Assembly: GCA_040221375.1 (NCBI GenBank)
Contig: JAVKEP010000089.1
Coordinates: forward strand, 13,280 to 77,279
DNA length: 64,000 nucleotides
Reading direction: 5' to 3'
Origin: SHAN690 sp040221375
Lineage (GTDB): Bacteria > Bacteroidota > Bacteroidia > Flavobacteriales_G > Salibacteraceae
The notes under the pieces are model-generated. The model searched no databases and was not told the DNA's origin. It saw nothing but the letters and a program-made list of their open reading frames with translations. Each line of letters opens with the position of its first letter. Position 1 is the stretch's first letter. Both the position numbers and the translations under genes were made by a program. Below, piece after piece: positions 53,311 through 62,144 of this stretch.

Positions 53311-55101
53311 ATGATCGGATTCTCAGGAATAGTCTTTGACAAGCCCTCCCCTTCTTCCCAATACGAGGCACACCTCGCCCAAATGCTGGCCGCCCATGAA
53401 GGTGATCTCCCATCCGACATTGAGTACGTTCACCTAAAATCAAAACGAGGCGATGAAGGAATTTTGGGATTCATTACGAATCGCATCAAGCCTACGATGG
53501 CTGAGGATGATCGGTGGAAACTGATCCTCTATGGCCAGGTCTTCGATGATGCAACAGCTGATCAAAATGTAATCCTTCAGCGTTCACTGCTTCATGCCAA
53601 TGGCACCACCGATCTAGATGTTTTACAATTAAACGGTGGTTTCACGCTTTTCAAATTCGACAAATTCGATGGAAGCCTCAACCTGTTTCGTGATAGAGGA
53701 GGTATTAAAACGGTCTTCTACCACAAAGCAGCGCATTCTACTTTACTAAGTTCGGGTTTAAGAGGAATTGCAAAATCTTCTTTATTTGAGCAAAAAGAAC
53801 TGAATTTGGAAGGGCTTTGGATGAACATCGCGTATCCGGCACCCACTCAGCCTTTGACCTGTTTCAAGCACATTCATGTCGTGGAGCGAGGCGCCTCTTT
53901 GTCCATAGATTTAGGAACACTGACATCGAGAAAGTACTGGGAGATTCCTTCTAGAAAAATCGACGATTCGATGCGGATGGAAGAGGCCGTTGAGCTCACC
54001 CATGTGACCTTGGAACAAGCGACGAAAAGGAGGATTGGAAATGGTGAAAAAACAGGCTCCACTCTGAGTGGAGGGGTTGATTCGGCGTATTTAACTGCGT
54101 TGGCACACCGCCATGACCCTTCTGTCGAAGCATTCACATTTAAAGTGAAAGGTGCTGCTTTCGAATCGATGAACGAAGACGATGTGGCTACGCTCACAGC
54201 CAGAAAGCACGGCATAACCCACCACATCAAAGCCTTTGACTACGAGGACTTCACTTCCGACTTAACAACCTTGGTACGCTTGTATGAGCAACCTGGCATT
54301 TCTTTGGGCGCGTACTATTCCATCGCATCGGTCGCTCGTGACCTGGGTTATTCTCAGGTAATAAATGGCCTGAGCGCCGATGAACTATTCGGGGGATTCC
54401 ACTACTTCAAACACCTCGAATATTGGCAGTGGTTGCGGTTGCTAAATCCGGTGGCCCAAATGCTCCCACCAAACGTTCACAAAGGCATTGACAAATTCAA
54501 ACGAATCGCCGGAGCAAAGTCCATTGATGAATACTACGCTCGTTCTTTCGCTGGATACTTGGACGAGGAATTGCAGGGATTGTTTACAGATGCCAAATAC
54601 CGCTCGGTGAATGTGCAGAAACGGCTCTACAATCCACAGGAAGAACCATTTGTCGATGCCACTTCCGGGCTCATGCACTACATGTTCAGCAATTGCCCGA
54701 ACCACCACATCTACCGCTTCGAAAATTTCTCAAACCATGTGGGAGTGGTGTCCCTCTATCCATTCTTAGACAATGACGTAATCGATGCTGCGTTGAGCAT
54801 TCCATCGCGATATAAGGTGCAAGGGCACAAACGTAAAATTGTGCTAAAAAAGGCAGCTTCTCCGTGGATCGTAAAACCTGCCCTGACGGAAGCGAAAAGA
54901 GGTGTGGGCGCTCCACTGAACGCGTGGATCGACAATAAACTGAGCGACTTAACTAAGCAAAGCTTAGGACGCCTCAAGCAACGCGGGATCTTCAACCCTG
55001 ACTACTTAGAGAAGGTGGTTGCCAGCTATCCAGCTCAGTACGGAAAAAAGACATGGAAACTGGTCTTGACGGAGCTCTGGATGCAAGAGTTTATCGATTG
55101 A
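53311..55101 (+). CDS. Asparagine-synthetase-like amide synthetase without glutaminase Cys
   Basis: A 596-aa AsnB-type protein: N-terminal Ntn-hydrolase-like domain (to about 200) and a C-terminal AMP-forming synthetase with GSTLSGGVDSAYLTAL (PP-loop) and NGLSADELFGGFHY. The N-terminus is MIGFSG in place of MCGI.G, so the nucleophile Cys2 is missing and glutamine cannot be its ammonia source. Enzymes like beta-lactam synthetase also lack it and join an amine and a carboxylate. It starts 10 bp after the decarboxylase gene and overlaps the convergent sulfotransferase gene by 11 bp. Substrates are unknown. Confidence 0.86.
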   Translation: MIGFSGIVFDKPSPSSQYEAHLAQMLAAHEGDLPSDIEYVHLKSKRGDEGILGFITNRIKPTMAEDDRWKLILYGQVFDDATADQNVILQRSLLHANGTTDLDVLQLNGGFTLFKFDKFDGSLNLFRDRGGIKTVFYHKAAHSTLLSSGLRGIAKSSLFEQKELNLEGLWMNIAYPAPTQPLTCFKHIHVVERGASLSIDLGTLTSRKYWEIPSRKIDDSMRMEEAVELTHVTLEQATKRRIGNGEKTGSTLSGGVDSAYLTALAHRHDPSVEAFTFKVKGAAFESMNEDDVATLTARKHGITHHIKAFDYEDFTSDLTTLVRLYEQPGISLGAYYSIASVARDLGYSQVINGLSADELFGGFHYFKHLEYWQWLRLLNPVAQMLPPNVHKGIDKFKRIAGAKSIDEYYARSFAGYLDEELQGLFTDAKYRSVNVQKRLYNPQEEPFVDATSGLMHYMFSNCPNHHIYRFENFSNHVGVVSLYPFLDNDVIDAALSIPSRYKVQGHKRKIVLKKAASPWIVKPALTEAKRGVGAPLNAWIDNKLSDLTKQSLGRLKQRGIFNPDYLEKVVASYPAQYGKKTWKLVLTELWMQEFID

Positions 55102-56128
55102 TGTCTAAGGGGTTTGCGTAAATCGCAAAATCACGGATGCCTCCGTGTCCTTCCACGACGCCTCGAGCTGTTTTTCTTACAATTCTTAGCCATTCCTGTG
55201 CGTTCAGCGCCGGGATGCTGCCATCTGATACGCCTCGATACGCATAGCCAAATCGCTCCATCGCTTGGGTCATAGGGATCGGTGAAAGTTGAAACCGCTC
55301 GGCATACGCCTCAGAGATGTTAACGCCCATCATGCTTTCAAAGAGTCGCCTTCGCTCGGTAGAAACTTCTTTTAAATTGGGATCACGAATCTCACTTCTG
55401 CCTTCCTTCACTTCCCAAGTACTGAGTTTTTTCGATGCTTTTTGTCGATAAGCATTTCGTTCGAAATTCACTTGCAACTCCGCTGGGGTAATGGTGCCGG
55501 ATGGACCATACGATTGAATCAAGCGAACAGCCAAGCCAAACGGGTCTTTCACCACTTCTTCCAATTTCACTACGGTAACATTGGGGTGATCGAGGTATTT
55601 CCAGGCTTTGGCGACGTAGAGCAACCATGTTGCGAAAGCCGAATGAGCACCCCATCCCCGATTCAGCAGGCTATTAAAAACGTACAACGGGTCTCTGACC
55701 AAAAAGATAAACGGCCGATCCATTTGTTCGGTCCAAAGGTCAATCGAGTTGACGTTTTGCGGAGTTTTTTCGAATACTATGCCGTCTGCAGACTTTTGTC
55801 TATGTGCTAAGAATCCACCGGCAAAACGCTTAGCAAAATCGGGCATATCCTGAGAAGATTGCAATTGAGACAGTAAGGTTCCCTGATCCAACCCAAAGTG
55901 GTTCAATCGTCCGTAGCGAGGAAACATGGAGGTCGAATGCATGCTGAACAAATCGCTCTTTCGATGCGGATTTTGCTTAAAACGCTGAAATTCAAAGAGT
56001 GATCGATTGCAGAAAAACTCGAGTTCAGGACCACATGCCGACACCGGCGTGCTATCCAACAAGTCTGCCAACATCGTACTTCCAGAACTAGGTGCGCTTC
56101 CGATGAGTATTAATTGTGGATCTTGCAT
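55091..56128 (-). CDS. Sulfotransferase-family protein
   Basis: A 345-aa protein with LILIGSAPSSGSTMLADLL (PAPS loop) and FIFLVRDPLYVFNSLL (3'-phosphate motif). ATG 56128 (MQDPQLIL) overlaps the upstream stop as TGATG and is preferred to 56158. It is the third sulfotransferase in 13 kb, each in a different operon. It is coupled to the M1 peptidase-barrel gene before it, although it likely acts on the glycan or small molecule of the cluster. Confidence 0.85.
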   Translation of the reverse strand: MQDPQLILIGSAPSSGSTMLADLLDSTPVSACGPELEFFCNRSLFEFQRFKQNPHRKSDLFSMHSTSMFPRYGRLNHFGLDQGTLLSQLQSSQDMPDFAKRFAGGFLAHRQKSADGIVFEKTPQNVNSIDLWTEQMDRPFIFLVRDPLYVFNSLLNRGWGAHSAFATWLLYVAKAWKYLDHPNVTVVKLEEVVKDPFGLAVRLIQSYGPSGTITPAELQVNFERNAYRQKASKKLSTWEVKEGRSEIRDPNLKEVSTERRRLFESMMGVNISEAYAERFQLSPIPMTQAMERFGYAYRGVSDGSIPALNAQEWLRIVRKTARGVVEGHGGIRDFAIYANPLDINR

Positions 56129-59100
56129 CAAAAGGCGCGCTGAAATCCGACCAACCATCGAAACTCAAGGTACTCCTCCACCGCAGGCGGAGTGTTTAAG
56201 AACAGCGGGAAATCGAACCTTAATTTGAACGGTCTCATACTGCTGAGCCTACCCCAACGTTTGATTTCGAGGCTTGCTCCGAGCCCGGCGTCCATACGTA
56301 GATTCGACCATTCGAGCCCCTCATTGCTGCGGTTTATGTTGATCAATCCAGCATCCGCAAATAAATAGGTCTTCAACTCCACCATTCTCTTCCACTTTGA
56401 TAGGACTTTCACCGCATCATCGAATTCAATTTCCGTGCTGAACGACATTCCGCTGTGGCCTGCATTTCCGAATCGCATGAGGCTATCACCATTGATCGAG
56501 GGCAACAAATAATTGTTGTAACCTCTGAGGCCCAATCCTCCTCCAACCTGATAGTTACCGGTGCTTGCACCAAAGCCGTACGTTGACGTTGGCAAATAGC
56601 CTGTAGACCGAGTAAGCGCCTGATCCATCATCTGCTCAGGATTCGCCCCAGCCGCAAATAATTGCGATTCTGGAGCCCAATCGTCTCCCATCCCAAATTG
56701 TCCAAAGACGCGCGTGCGAAGGTTTAGAAAGGAAAATCGGTTTTCGTTCACGGCCTCAACGTTGAGGTAGGAGTAGTTGTAGTCGGAACCGAGAAAGGGG
56801 CTCCTGATTTCGCCGTGAAGGGCGCCCGTGCTTCCTTGCCCATATCTGTACTTGTGCTCAAGGGACACGGATGTGTAATTGTTCCATTGATCAGCGTTCC
56901 AAAACGCTGGGTAATGCAAATAGTTGAGGTCGGTATCGAACGGGCGGTAGAGACCTCCAACGCCAAAATGCACAGACGTCTTCTTGTTGTCAAGTCGCTT
57001 GGTGAAGTAAAATTCGTTCTTGAACAATCCTTCTAACCACTTCGAACTCCAAGTATAACTGAGTCCTCGCCCTACTTTTCTCATGGGATCTGAGTAGGAA
57101 AAATCGTAGTTGAATCGATTGAATTGGAATTGATCGTCAGCTACAATTGTATTCAGTTGCTGTCCAAATCCAGAATTGATCCAAAGCTTGAGATGCAGTC
57201 GGTGGTACACACTCCAATAATTACCATCGATTTCTAATCCCAACTTGACCCCGTCATAAGCGTTATACCATGCCATCGGGTTCCATTCAATGGCGTATTC
57301 GTGGGTTGGATACTCCCACTGAAAATCATTCAACTCGACACTCAAGGCAGTGGAGCTTGTGTTGTCCAATTGATAAACATCAGCCAAGCGCTTGCTCGGA
57401 TCTATCTCGACGAAATCAATGCCAGCATCTAACTCTATGAGCGCTTCGTACCGCTCGTTAAAATCGCCCCACCCGTACCATTTCGGCAAGACCGTAGCCT
57501 CCGTTTCTTTCACAAAATAGTTGTTAGGAATGTGGAAATCATGGGTCTGGCCCTTGGTGTCCGTAACGCGGATGTCCAATGGCATCTGCATTCCTTTCCG
57601 TTGCAGTGTCAATTTGTACTTGCCTTCACCAGTGGCGCGCACGGAGACCAATTTATAGTCGATCGTCTCCTCTGATGCTAACCATTCATCGAAGAACCAG
57701 TTCAGATCCACCTTGGTATATCGAATGATGGATGCGCGGAAATCTTCAAAGTAAGGGTGGCAAAATTTCCACTGGTCGAAATAGTGCTTCATGGCTTCGA
57801 GAAATAATTCATCGCCAAGCACGTATTGAAGATTATAGAGCATGGTCGCTGTCTTTGAATAGACCTGACCATAGGCTCGTCCACTTTCAAACATGTCAGA
57901 ATGCGTACTCAACGAAGGGCTCTCACCACGCATTATGGCCGAGAAATAGTATCCATAATACACGCTCAGATCGCGGTTAGATCGAGTTTCACCGAAATGC
58001 TTATCCCACCCAAATAAGGGCGTTCCTACACCTGCGCTATCCCCTTCGATCTCGGTCATGGCCCAAGCGGTTAAAAACTGTGTAAAGCCTTCATCTAATG
58101 CGGCTCGGTAGGTCTCGTTATTTCCTACCATACCAAAAAACCAGTTGTGTCCGATCTCATGGGCAAATAGGCTTCGGAAGTTCGGGTCGCGGCCTCCATC
58201 TAAGGTCAACATGGGATACTCCATGCCATCGCGCGCATCCGCTACGATCATCTTGTGATAGGCATACGCTCCAAAATCTTTCGAATACAGTTCTATGATC
58301 TTGGCGGCATACGCAGCCGCATTCTGCCATCCAGAAGCATGAGGCTCTTGTACCAAAGCATAACAGGTAACGCTGTGCCCATTTTCCAACTTGGCAATGG
58401 CCTCACCTATTCGATAAGTCGGATCGGCTGTCCATGCGAAATCATGCACGTTTTCGACGTGAAACTTCCAGGTTTTAGTAGCGGCTGAAGGTGGAATTAT
58501 CTCAGTGGGTGGTTCGTTCCACGGCTTCTCATTGAATTGTTCAATCCTCAATTTATCCATCAAATCAGGTGGAAGGACTTCTGATCGATTGGTAAGAAAC
58601 CCCGTACCATCCAAGATGTAGTGGGCCGGCAATGTCAACGCTACATCAAACGTCCCGAAATCTCCGTAAAATTCATGTCCAAGGTGCTGATCTGTTGTCC
58701 AACCAAACTTTCGGTCATAAACCGATATGCGCGGGTACCAGTGCACAACATTGTAGTGATTATAGCCCCACGCTTTGTACTTCTTCATCCTACCGCCCAC
58801 CGAACCAAACTGAGTTACAAAGCTACATTCAATGACAACCTTTTCGCCTGGTAATACAGGCGCTGATGGTTTTACAAACAAGACGGTGTTGTCCTGATCC
58901 CACTCAGCCGAAATCGCATTTACTGTGATCTTTTGTACGGAAGTGTGTTGGAATGGCTGCTCGCCGTTTCCATTCTTTTTATGGTGGAAATCCGAAGCAT
59001 AGGAACCCGAATCGAACGCGTTTTGGTACAAGTGAAATACCAGCTGATGCAAGGGATCAGGGCTATTGTTGGTATACGTTAGTAGAACCGTTCCATCGAT

Positions 59101-59301
59101 GCGATCCTTGACGTCATCCAATTGCGCCTTAATGGCATAGTGAACGTCTTGCTGCCAATAGCCTGCATGCGGCATCTTGTTTTTCCAGTAGTACGGATTT
59201 TCATCGCTCTGAAACGAATTGGGCGCTTGCAAAGGATCGTATTGTGCAGAAACACCAATGGGAAGCAACAGCAATAAAAAGAATATCCTCAGCTGAATCA
59301 T
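56128..59301 (-). CDS. M1 metallopeptidase fused to Omp85-like beta-barrel
   Basis: A 1057-aa exported protein (signal LRIFFLLLLLPIGVSAQ). The first 640 or so residues are an M1-type peptidase with zinc site HEIGHNWFFG and third ligand in ALDEGFTQF; the exopeptidase motif is DGMEYPM rather than GAMEN. The rest is rich in amphipathic beta-strands with alternating aromatics, contains GGGLGLRGYNNYLLP (like the RG[FY] motif of Omp85 loop 6) and ends in Phe. This suggests an outer-membrane-anchored peptidase. It begins on an ATGA overlap with nadC. Confidence 0.82.
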   Translation of the reverse strand: MIQLRIFFLLLLLPIGVSAQYDPLQAPNSFQSDENPYYWKNKMPHAGYWQQDVHYAIKAQLDDVKDRIDGTVLLTYTNNSPDPLHQLVFHLYQNAFDSGSYASDFHHKKNGNGEQPFQHTSVQKITVNAISAEWDQDNTVLFVKPSAPVLPGEKVVIECSFVTQFGSVGGRMKKYKAWGYNHYNVVHWYPRISVYDRKFGWTTDQHLGHEFYGDFGTFDVALTLPAHYILDGTGFLTNRSEVLPPDLMDKLRIEQFNEKPWNEPPTEIIPPSAATKTWKFHVENVHDFAWTADPTYRIGEAIAKLENGHSVTCYALVQEPHASGWQNAAAYAAKIIELYSKDFGAYAYHKMIVADARDGMEYPMLTLDGGRDPNFRSLFAHEIGHNWFFGMVGNNETYRAALDEGFTQFLTAWAMTEIEGDSAGVGTPLFGWDKHFGETRSNRDLSVYYGYYFSAIMRGESPSLSTHSDMFESGRAYGQVYSKTATMLYNLQYVLGDELFLEAMKHYFDQWKFCHPYFEDFRASIIRYTKVDLNWFFDEWLASEETIDYKLVSVRATGEGKYKLTLQRKGMQMPLDIRVTDTKGQTHDFHIPNNYFVKETEATVLPKWYGWGDFNERYEALIELDAGIDFVEIDPSKRLADVYQLDNTSSTALSVELNDFQWEYPTHEYAIEWNPMAWYNAYDGVKLGLEIDGNYWSVYHRLHLKLWINSGFGQQLNTIVADDQFQFNRFNYDFSYSDPMRKVGRGLSYTWSSKWLEGLFKNEFYFTKRLDNKKTSVHFGVGGLYRPFDTDLNYLHYPAFWNADQWNNYTSVSLEHKYRYGQGSTGALHGEIRSPFLGSDYNYSYLNVEAVNENRFSFLNLRTRVFGQFGMGDDWAPESQLFAAGANPEQMMDQALTRSTGYLPTSTYGFGASTGNYQVGGGLGLRGYNNYLLPSINGDSLMRFGNAGHSGMSFSTEIEFDDAVKVLSKWKRMVELKTYLFADAGLININRSNEGLEWSNLRMDAGLGASLEIKRWGRLSSMRPFKLRFDFPLFLNTPPAVEEYLEFRWLVGFQRAF

Positions 59302-60140
59302 GCAATGATTTTTAAGCTCAGATCAAGTGACTTCACAGAATGTGTCAATGCACCTACAGAGATGAAATCCACACCCGTCTCCGCGTATCCTTGGATCGTT
59401 TCAAGCGTAATTCCTCCCGACGATTCTATTTCTAAGCGTTGTCTAATTAAGTCCACTGCAGTGGCCGTATCATCTACCGTAAAATTATCGAGCATGATGC
59501 GATCTAGTCCGCCGTGCTTAAGCGCCTCGTTGATTTCATCGAAGTCACGCACTTCTAATTCTATCCTCAAGTCGAGGTTTTTGTAGGTCAAATAGTCGTG
59601 AACTCTGTTCAGCGCATCCGTAATGGATCCTGCGCCATCAACGTGGTTGTCTTTGATCAACACCATGTCATACAAGCCAAAACGGTGATTTACGCCTCCC
59701 CCGATCTTGACGGCCTGTTTTTCAAACCAACGCAGTCCGGGAGTCGTTTTGCGCGTATCGAGCACTTTGGCTTTGGTGTGTTTGATGCGTTCGGTGTACG
59801 CAGAAGTAGTGGTAGCAATCCCAGACATGCGCTGCATCAGATTCAAGACCAAGCGTTCGGTACTGAGAATGCTCCGGATCTTACCGTGCACCTTAAATGC
59901 TCTCTGACCGGAAGTAACCCGGGTGCCATCGCCCATGAGGTGTTCGATTTCTAAGGTAGGATCGAATTGATGAAAAATGCGTTCGGCAACCTTTACCCCG
60001 GCAAGCATTCCCTGTTCTTTGATGATGAGCTCAGCACTACCGATTTCGTCCGAAGCTATGCAAGCCAACGTAGTGTGGTCGCCATCTCGAATGTCCTCTT
60101 CCAGAGCGTCCTTTACGAATCTATCCAATGAAAAAGGCAT
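59298..60140 (-). CDS. nadC: Nicotinate-nucleotide pyrophosphorylase (quinolinate phosphoribosyltransferase)
   Basis: A 280-aa QPRTase with EEDIRDGDHTTLACI, RLVLNLMQRMSGIAT, VLDTRKTTPGLRWFEKQAV and IGGGVNHRFGLYDMVLIKDNH, the classic active-site series. It makes nicotinate mononucleotide from quinolinate and PRPP in NAD synthesis. ATG 60140 (MPFSLDRFVK) falls 4 bp after the previous stop and is preferred to 60158. nadA/nadB are not in view. It is co-transcribed with the DUF4783 gene. Confidence 0.95.
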   Translation of the reverse strand: MPFSLDRFVKDALEEDIRDGDHTTLACIASDEIGSAELIIKEQGMLAGVKVAERIFHQFDPTLEIEHLMGDGTRVTSGQRAFKVHGKIRSILSTERLVLNLMQRMSGIATTTSAYTERIKHTKAKVLDTRKTTPGLRWFEKQAVKIGGGVNHRFGLYDMVLIKDNHVDGAGSITDALNRVHDYLTYKNLDLRIELEVRDFDEINEALKHGGLDRIMLDNFTVDDTATAVDLIRQRLEIESSGGITLETIQGYAETGVDFISVGALTHSVKSLDLSLKIIA

Positions 60141-60144
60141 GGCC

Positions 60145-60528
60145 TCAGTCGTTTTCAATCTCTATGCTTTGAATTAAATAGGTGTCCATCGATTTATGCA
60201 AATAGAGCATGACACGGTAATCTCCTCCGCTCGATGACAATTGAGCGATGCAATAATGCACGTCTGATTGCTTTGAAACTCCTTTATGTACGATCTCGAA
60301 GTTCCGAGGCTCGTTGTCCATAAAAAATGTACGCATCTTATTCTCCGCATCACTTCTATCCAAGTTTGATGTGGCGCCGTCGACTGAATACTCTACCGAC
60401 GTATCGAACAACCTGCCTAACTCAGTAGCATTTCCATCCGAAAAAGCCTTGGAAATGACTGCGTAATCCTGTGCGCAGAGGTTGAAGCTTAGGAAAAGTA
60501 TAAAGGTGATCAAGGCGAGGTATCTCAT
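60145..60528 (-). CDS. Exported DUF4783 protein
   Basis: From ATG 60528 a 127-aa protein with a signal peptide (RYLALITFILFLSFNLCAQ) and an NTF2-like DUF4783 domain (AFSDGNATELGRLFDTSVEY, FFMDNEPRNFEIVHKG, YRVMLYLHK). The upstream in-frame start 60654 would run through the rlmH gene and was rejected. In Bacteroidota this gene is often just ahead of nadC, as here. Function unknown. Confidence 0.85.
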   Translation of the reverse strand: MRYLALITFILFLSFNLCAQDYAVISKAFSDGNATELGRLFDTSVEYSVDGATSNLDRSDAENKMRTFFMDNEPRNFEIVHKGVSKQSDVHYCIAQLSSSGGDYRVMLYLHKSMDTYLIQSIEIEND

Positions 60529-60571
60529 AAGCATCGATATTTGCTGTATCACTATCAAAGATACCTGAACA

Positions 60572-61045
60572 ATGGCGATTCGAGTCATTTCCATTGGAAA
60601 AACCAACGTTGACTTTGTGCGAGCTGGCACGGATGAGTACCTCAATCGACTCAAGCACTACACCAAGCTGATATGGCAAGAGCTACCAGATGTAAAAAAG
60701 GTGGATCGCTCGGATGAGGAACTGCTAAAAGTCAAGGAAGGAAAAGCATTTTTACAGGCGATCGATGCAAGAGATACCCTCATTCTGCTAGACGATAAAG
60801 GAAAGTCAACGACGTCTGAAGGTTTTGCAGGAATGATAGAGCAGTTTCAGCTTTATGAACAAGGAGACTTGGTTTTTGTGATTGGAGGTGCCTATGGATT
60901 TTCTAAAGAAATGTACAGTCGCGCCAACCGAAAACTATCCTTATCAGCGCTAACCTTCAATCACCAAATGGTGAGAATGATATTTGCCGAACAGCTCTAC
61001 CGTGCATTTACCATCATCAAGGGTGAACCTTATCACCACTCTTGA
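60572..61045 (+). CDS. rlmH: 23S rRNA (pseudouridine1915-N3)-methyltransferase
   Basis: A 157-aa SPOUT methyltransferase: IGKTNVDFVRAGTDEYLNRL at the N-terminus, the SAM-binding knot VFVIGGAYGFSKEM and the C-terminal EQLYRAFTIIKGEPYHHS. RlmH methylates the pseudouridine at 23S position 1915 (E. coli numbering). It is divergent from the DUF4783 gene across 43 bp. Its last 29 bp overlap the end of the convergent galE gene. Confidence 0.96.
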   Translation: MAIRVISIGKTNVDFVRAGTDEYLNRLKHYTKLIWQELPDVKKVDRSDEELLKVKEGKAFLQAIDARDTLILLDDKGKSTTSEGFAGMIEQFQLYEQGDLVFVIGGAYGFSKEMYSRANRKLSLSALTFNHQMVRMIFAEQLYRAFTIIKGEPYHHS

Positions 61046-62066
61046 TCGCATTCAATTGCTTCTGCCACTCCCATGCAGAGTGCATTGCATCTTCAATACC
61101 ATGCTTGATCTCCCAACCTAATACTCGCTTCGCTTTGGAATTGTTGGCATAAATGATCTCGACGTCTCCCTCTCGGCGAGGTCCTACGATGTAGTTCAAT
61201 TTTTTACCGCTCACTTCTTCAAATGCTCGAATCACCTCCAGCACGGTCACTCCATTGCCCGAACCTAAGTTGAACACGTCGTAATTCTGCATAGCCTTTC
61301 CCGATTGCAAGTATTCCAATGCCAGAACGTGGGCATGCGCTATGTCGCTCACATGGATGTAGTCGCGAATGGCGGTACCATCCCGCGTTTCATAGTCGTT
61401 TCCGTGCACGTATAAATCATCAATCCAACCGCTGGCAGCCTGCGTCACTACAGGCACCAAGTTATTGGGTCTTCCTTTGGGCAGCTCTCCGTTTTGACCC
61501 GACATGTGCGCACCTACAGGATTAAAATAGCGCAGGGACAGCGCGTGGAATGCGGTCTTCGTTTTCGAAAAATCAGATAGAATCTTTTCTCCGACCAACT
61601 TGGTATAACCATAAGGGGATTCAGGCTCCTGGGTTGGTGTCTCTTCTGTCACCGGTTGCGTCTCGGCATTCCCGTAGACCGTACAAGAAGATGAGAAGAT
61701 GAAGCTTTGCACGTCAAATTTCTGCACGCATTTGAGCAGATTGATCAATCCGTTCAAATTATTCTGATAGTACATAACAGGCTTTTCGACCGATTCACCA
61801 ACGGCCTTCAACGCAGCAAAATGAATGATGCCGTCGAGGTCTTTTTCCTTTTGAAAGAATTCTTCTTTCAACGTTTTATAGGCCGTAAGATCAATGTTGT
61901 AGTTCTTCACCCGCTTCCCCGTGATTTGTTCGATGCGGTCAAATGTAGCTTCGCTCGAATTGGAGAAATTGTCGATCGACACGACCTCGTGATTTGTTCG
62001 CTCCAAGATATCTATGATGGTGTGCGACCCTATGTAGCCTGCTCCTCCGGTAACAACGATCTTCAT
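61017..62066 (-). CDS. galE: UDP-glucose 4-epimerase
   Basis: A 349-aa extended SDR: VVTGGAGYIGSHT (NAD loop), the catalytic SSSCTVYG and the YGYTKLVGE Tyr-x-x-x-Lys, RYFNPVGAH and NLGSGNGVTVLEVI. It interconverts UDP-glucose and UDP-galactose and feeds galactose units to glycan synthesis. ATG 62066 (MKIVVTGG) is preferred to 62135. Divergent from the polymerase-like gene. Confidence 0.95.
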   Translation of the reverse strand: MKIVVTGGAGYIGSHTIIDILERTNHEVVSIDNFSNSSEATFDRIEQITGKRVKNYNIDLTAYKTLKEEFFQKEKDLDGIIHFAALKAVGESVEKPVMYYQNNLNGLINLLKCVQKFDVQSFIFSSSCTVYGNAETQPVTEETPTQEPESPYGYTKLVGEKILSDFSKTKTAFHALSLRYFNPVGAHMSGQNGELPKGRPNNLVPVVTQAASGWIDDLYVHGNDYETRDGTAIRDYIHVSDIAHAHVLALEYLQSGKAMQNYDVFNLGSGNGVTVLEVIRAFEEVSGKKLNYIVGPRREGDVEIIYANNSKAKRVLGWEIKHGIEDAMHSAWEWQKQLNAIKSGDKVHP

Positions 62067-62144
62067 TCCTGTGGGTTGTGAGGCAAATGTACCCCGTATT
62101 TTCATCACCTTTGACTTCTTCGATTCAAAAGCCAAGACCTCCCT

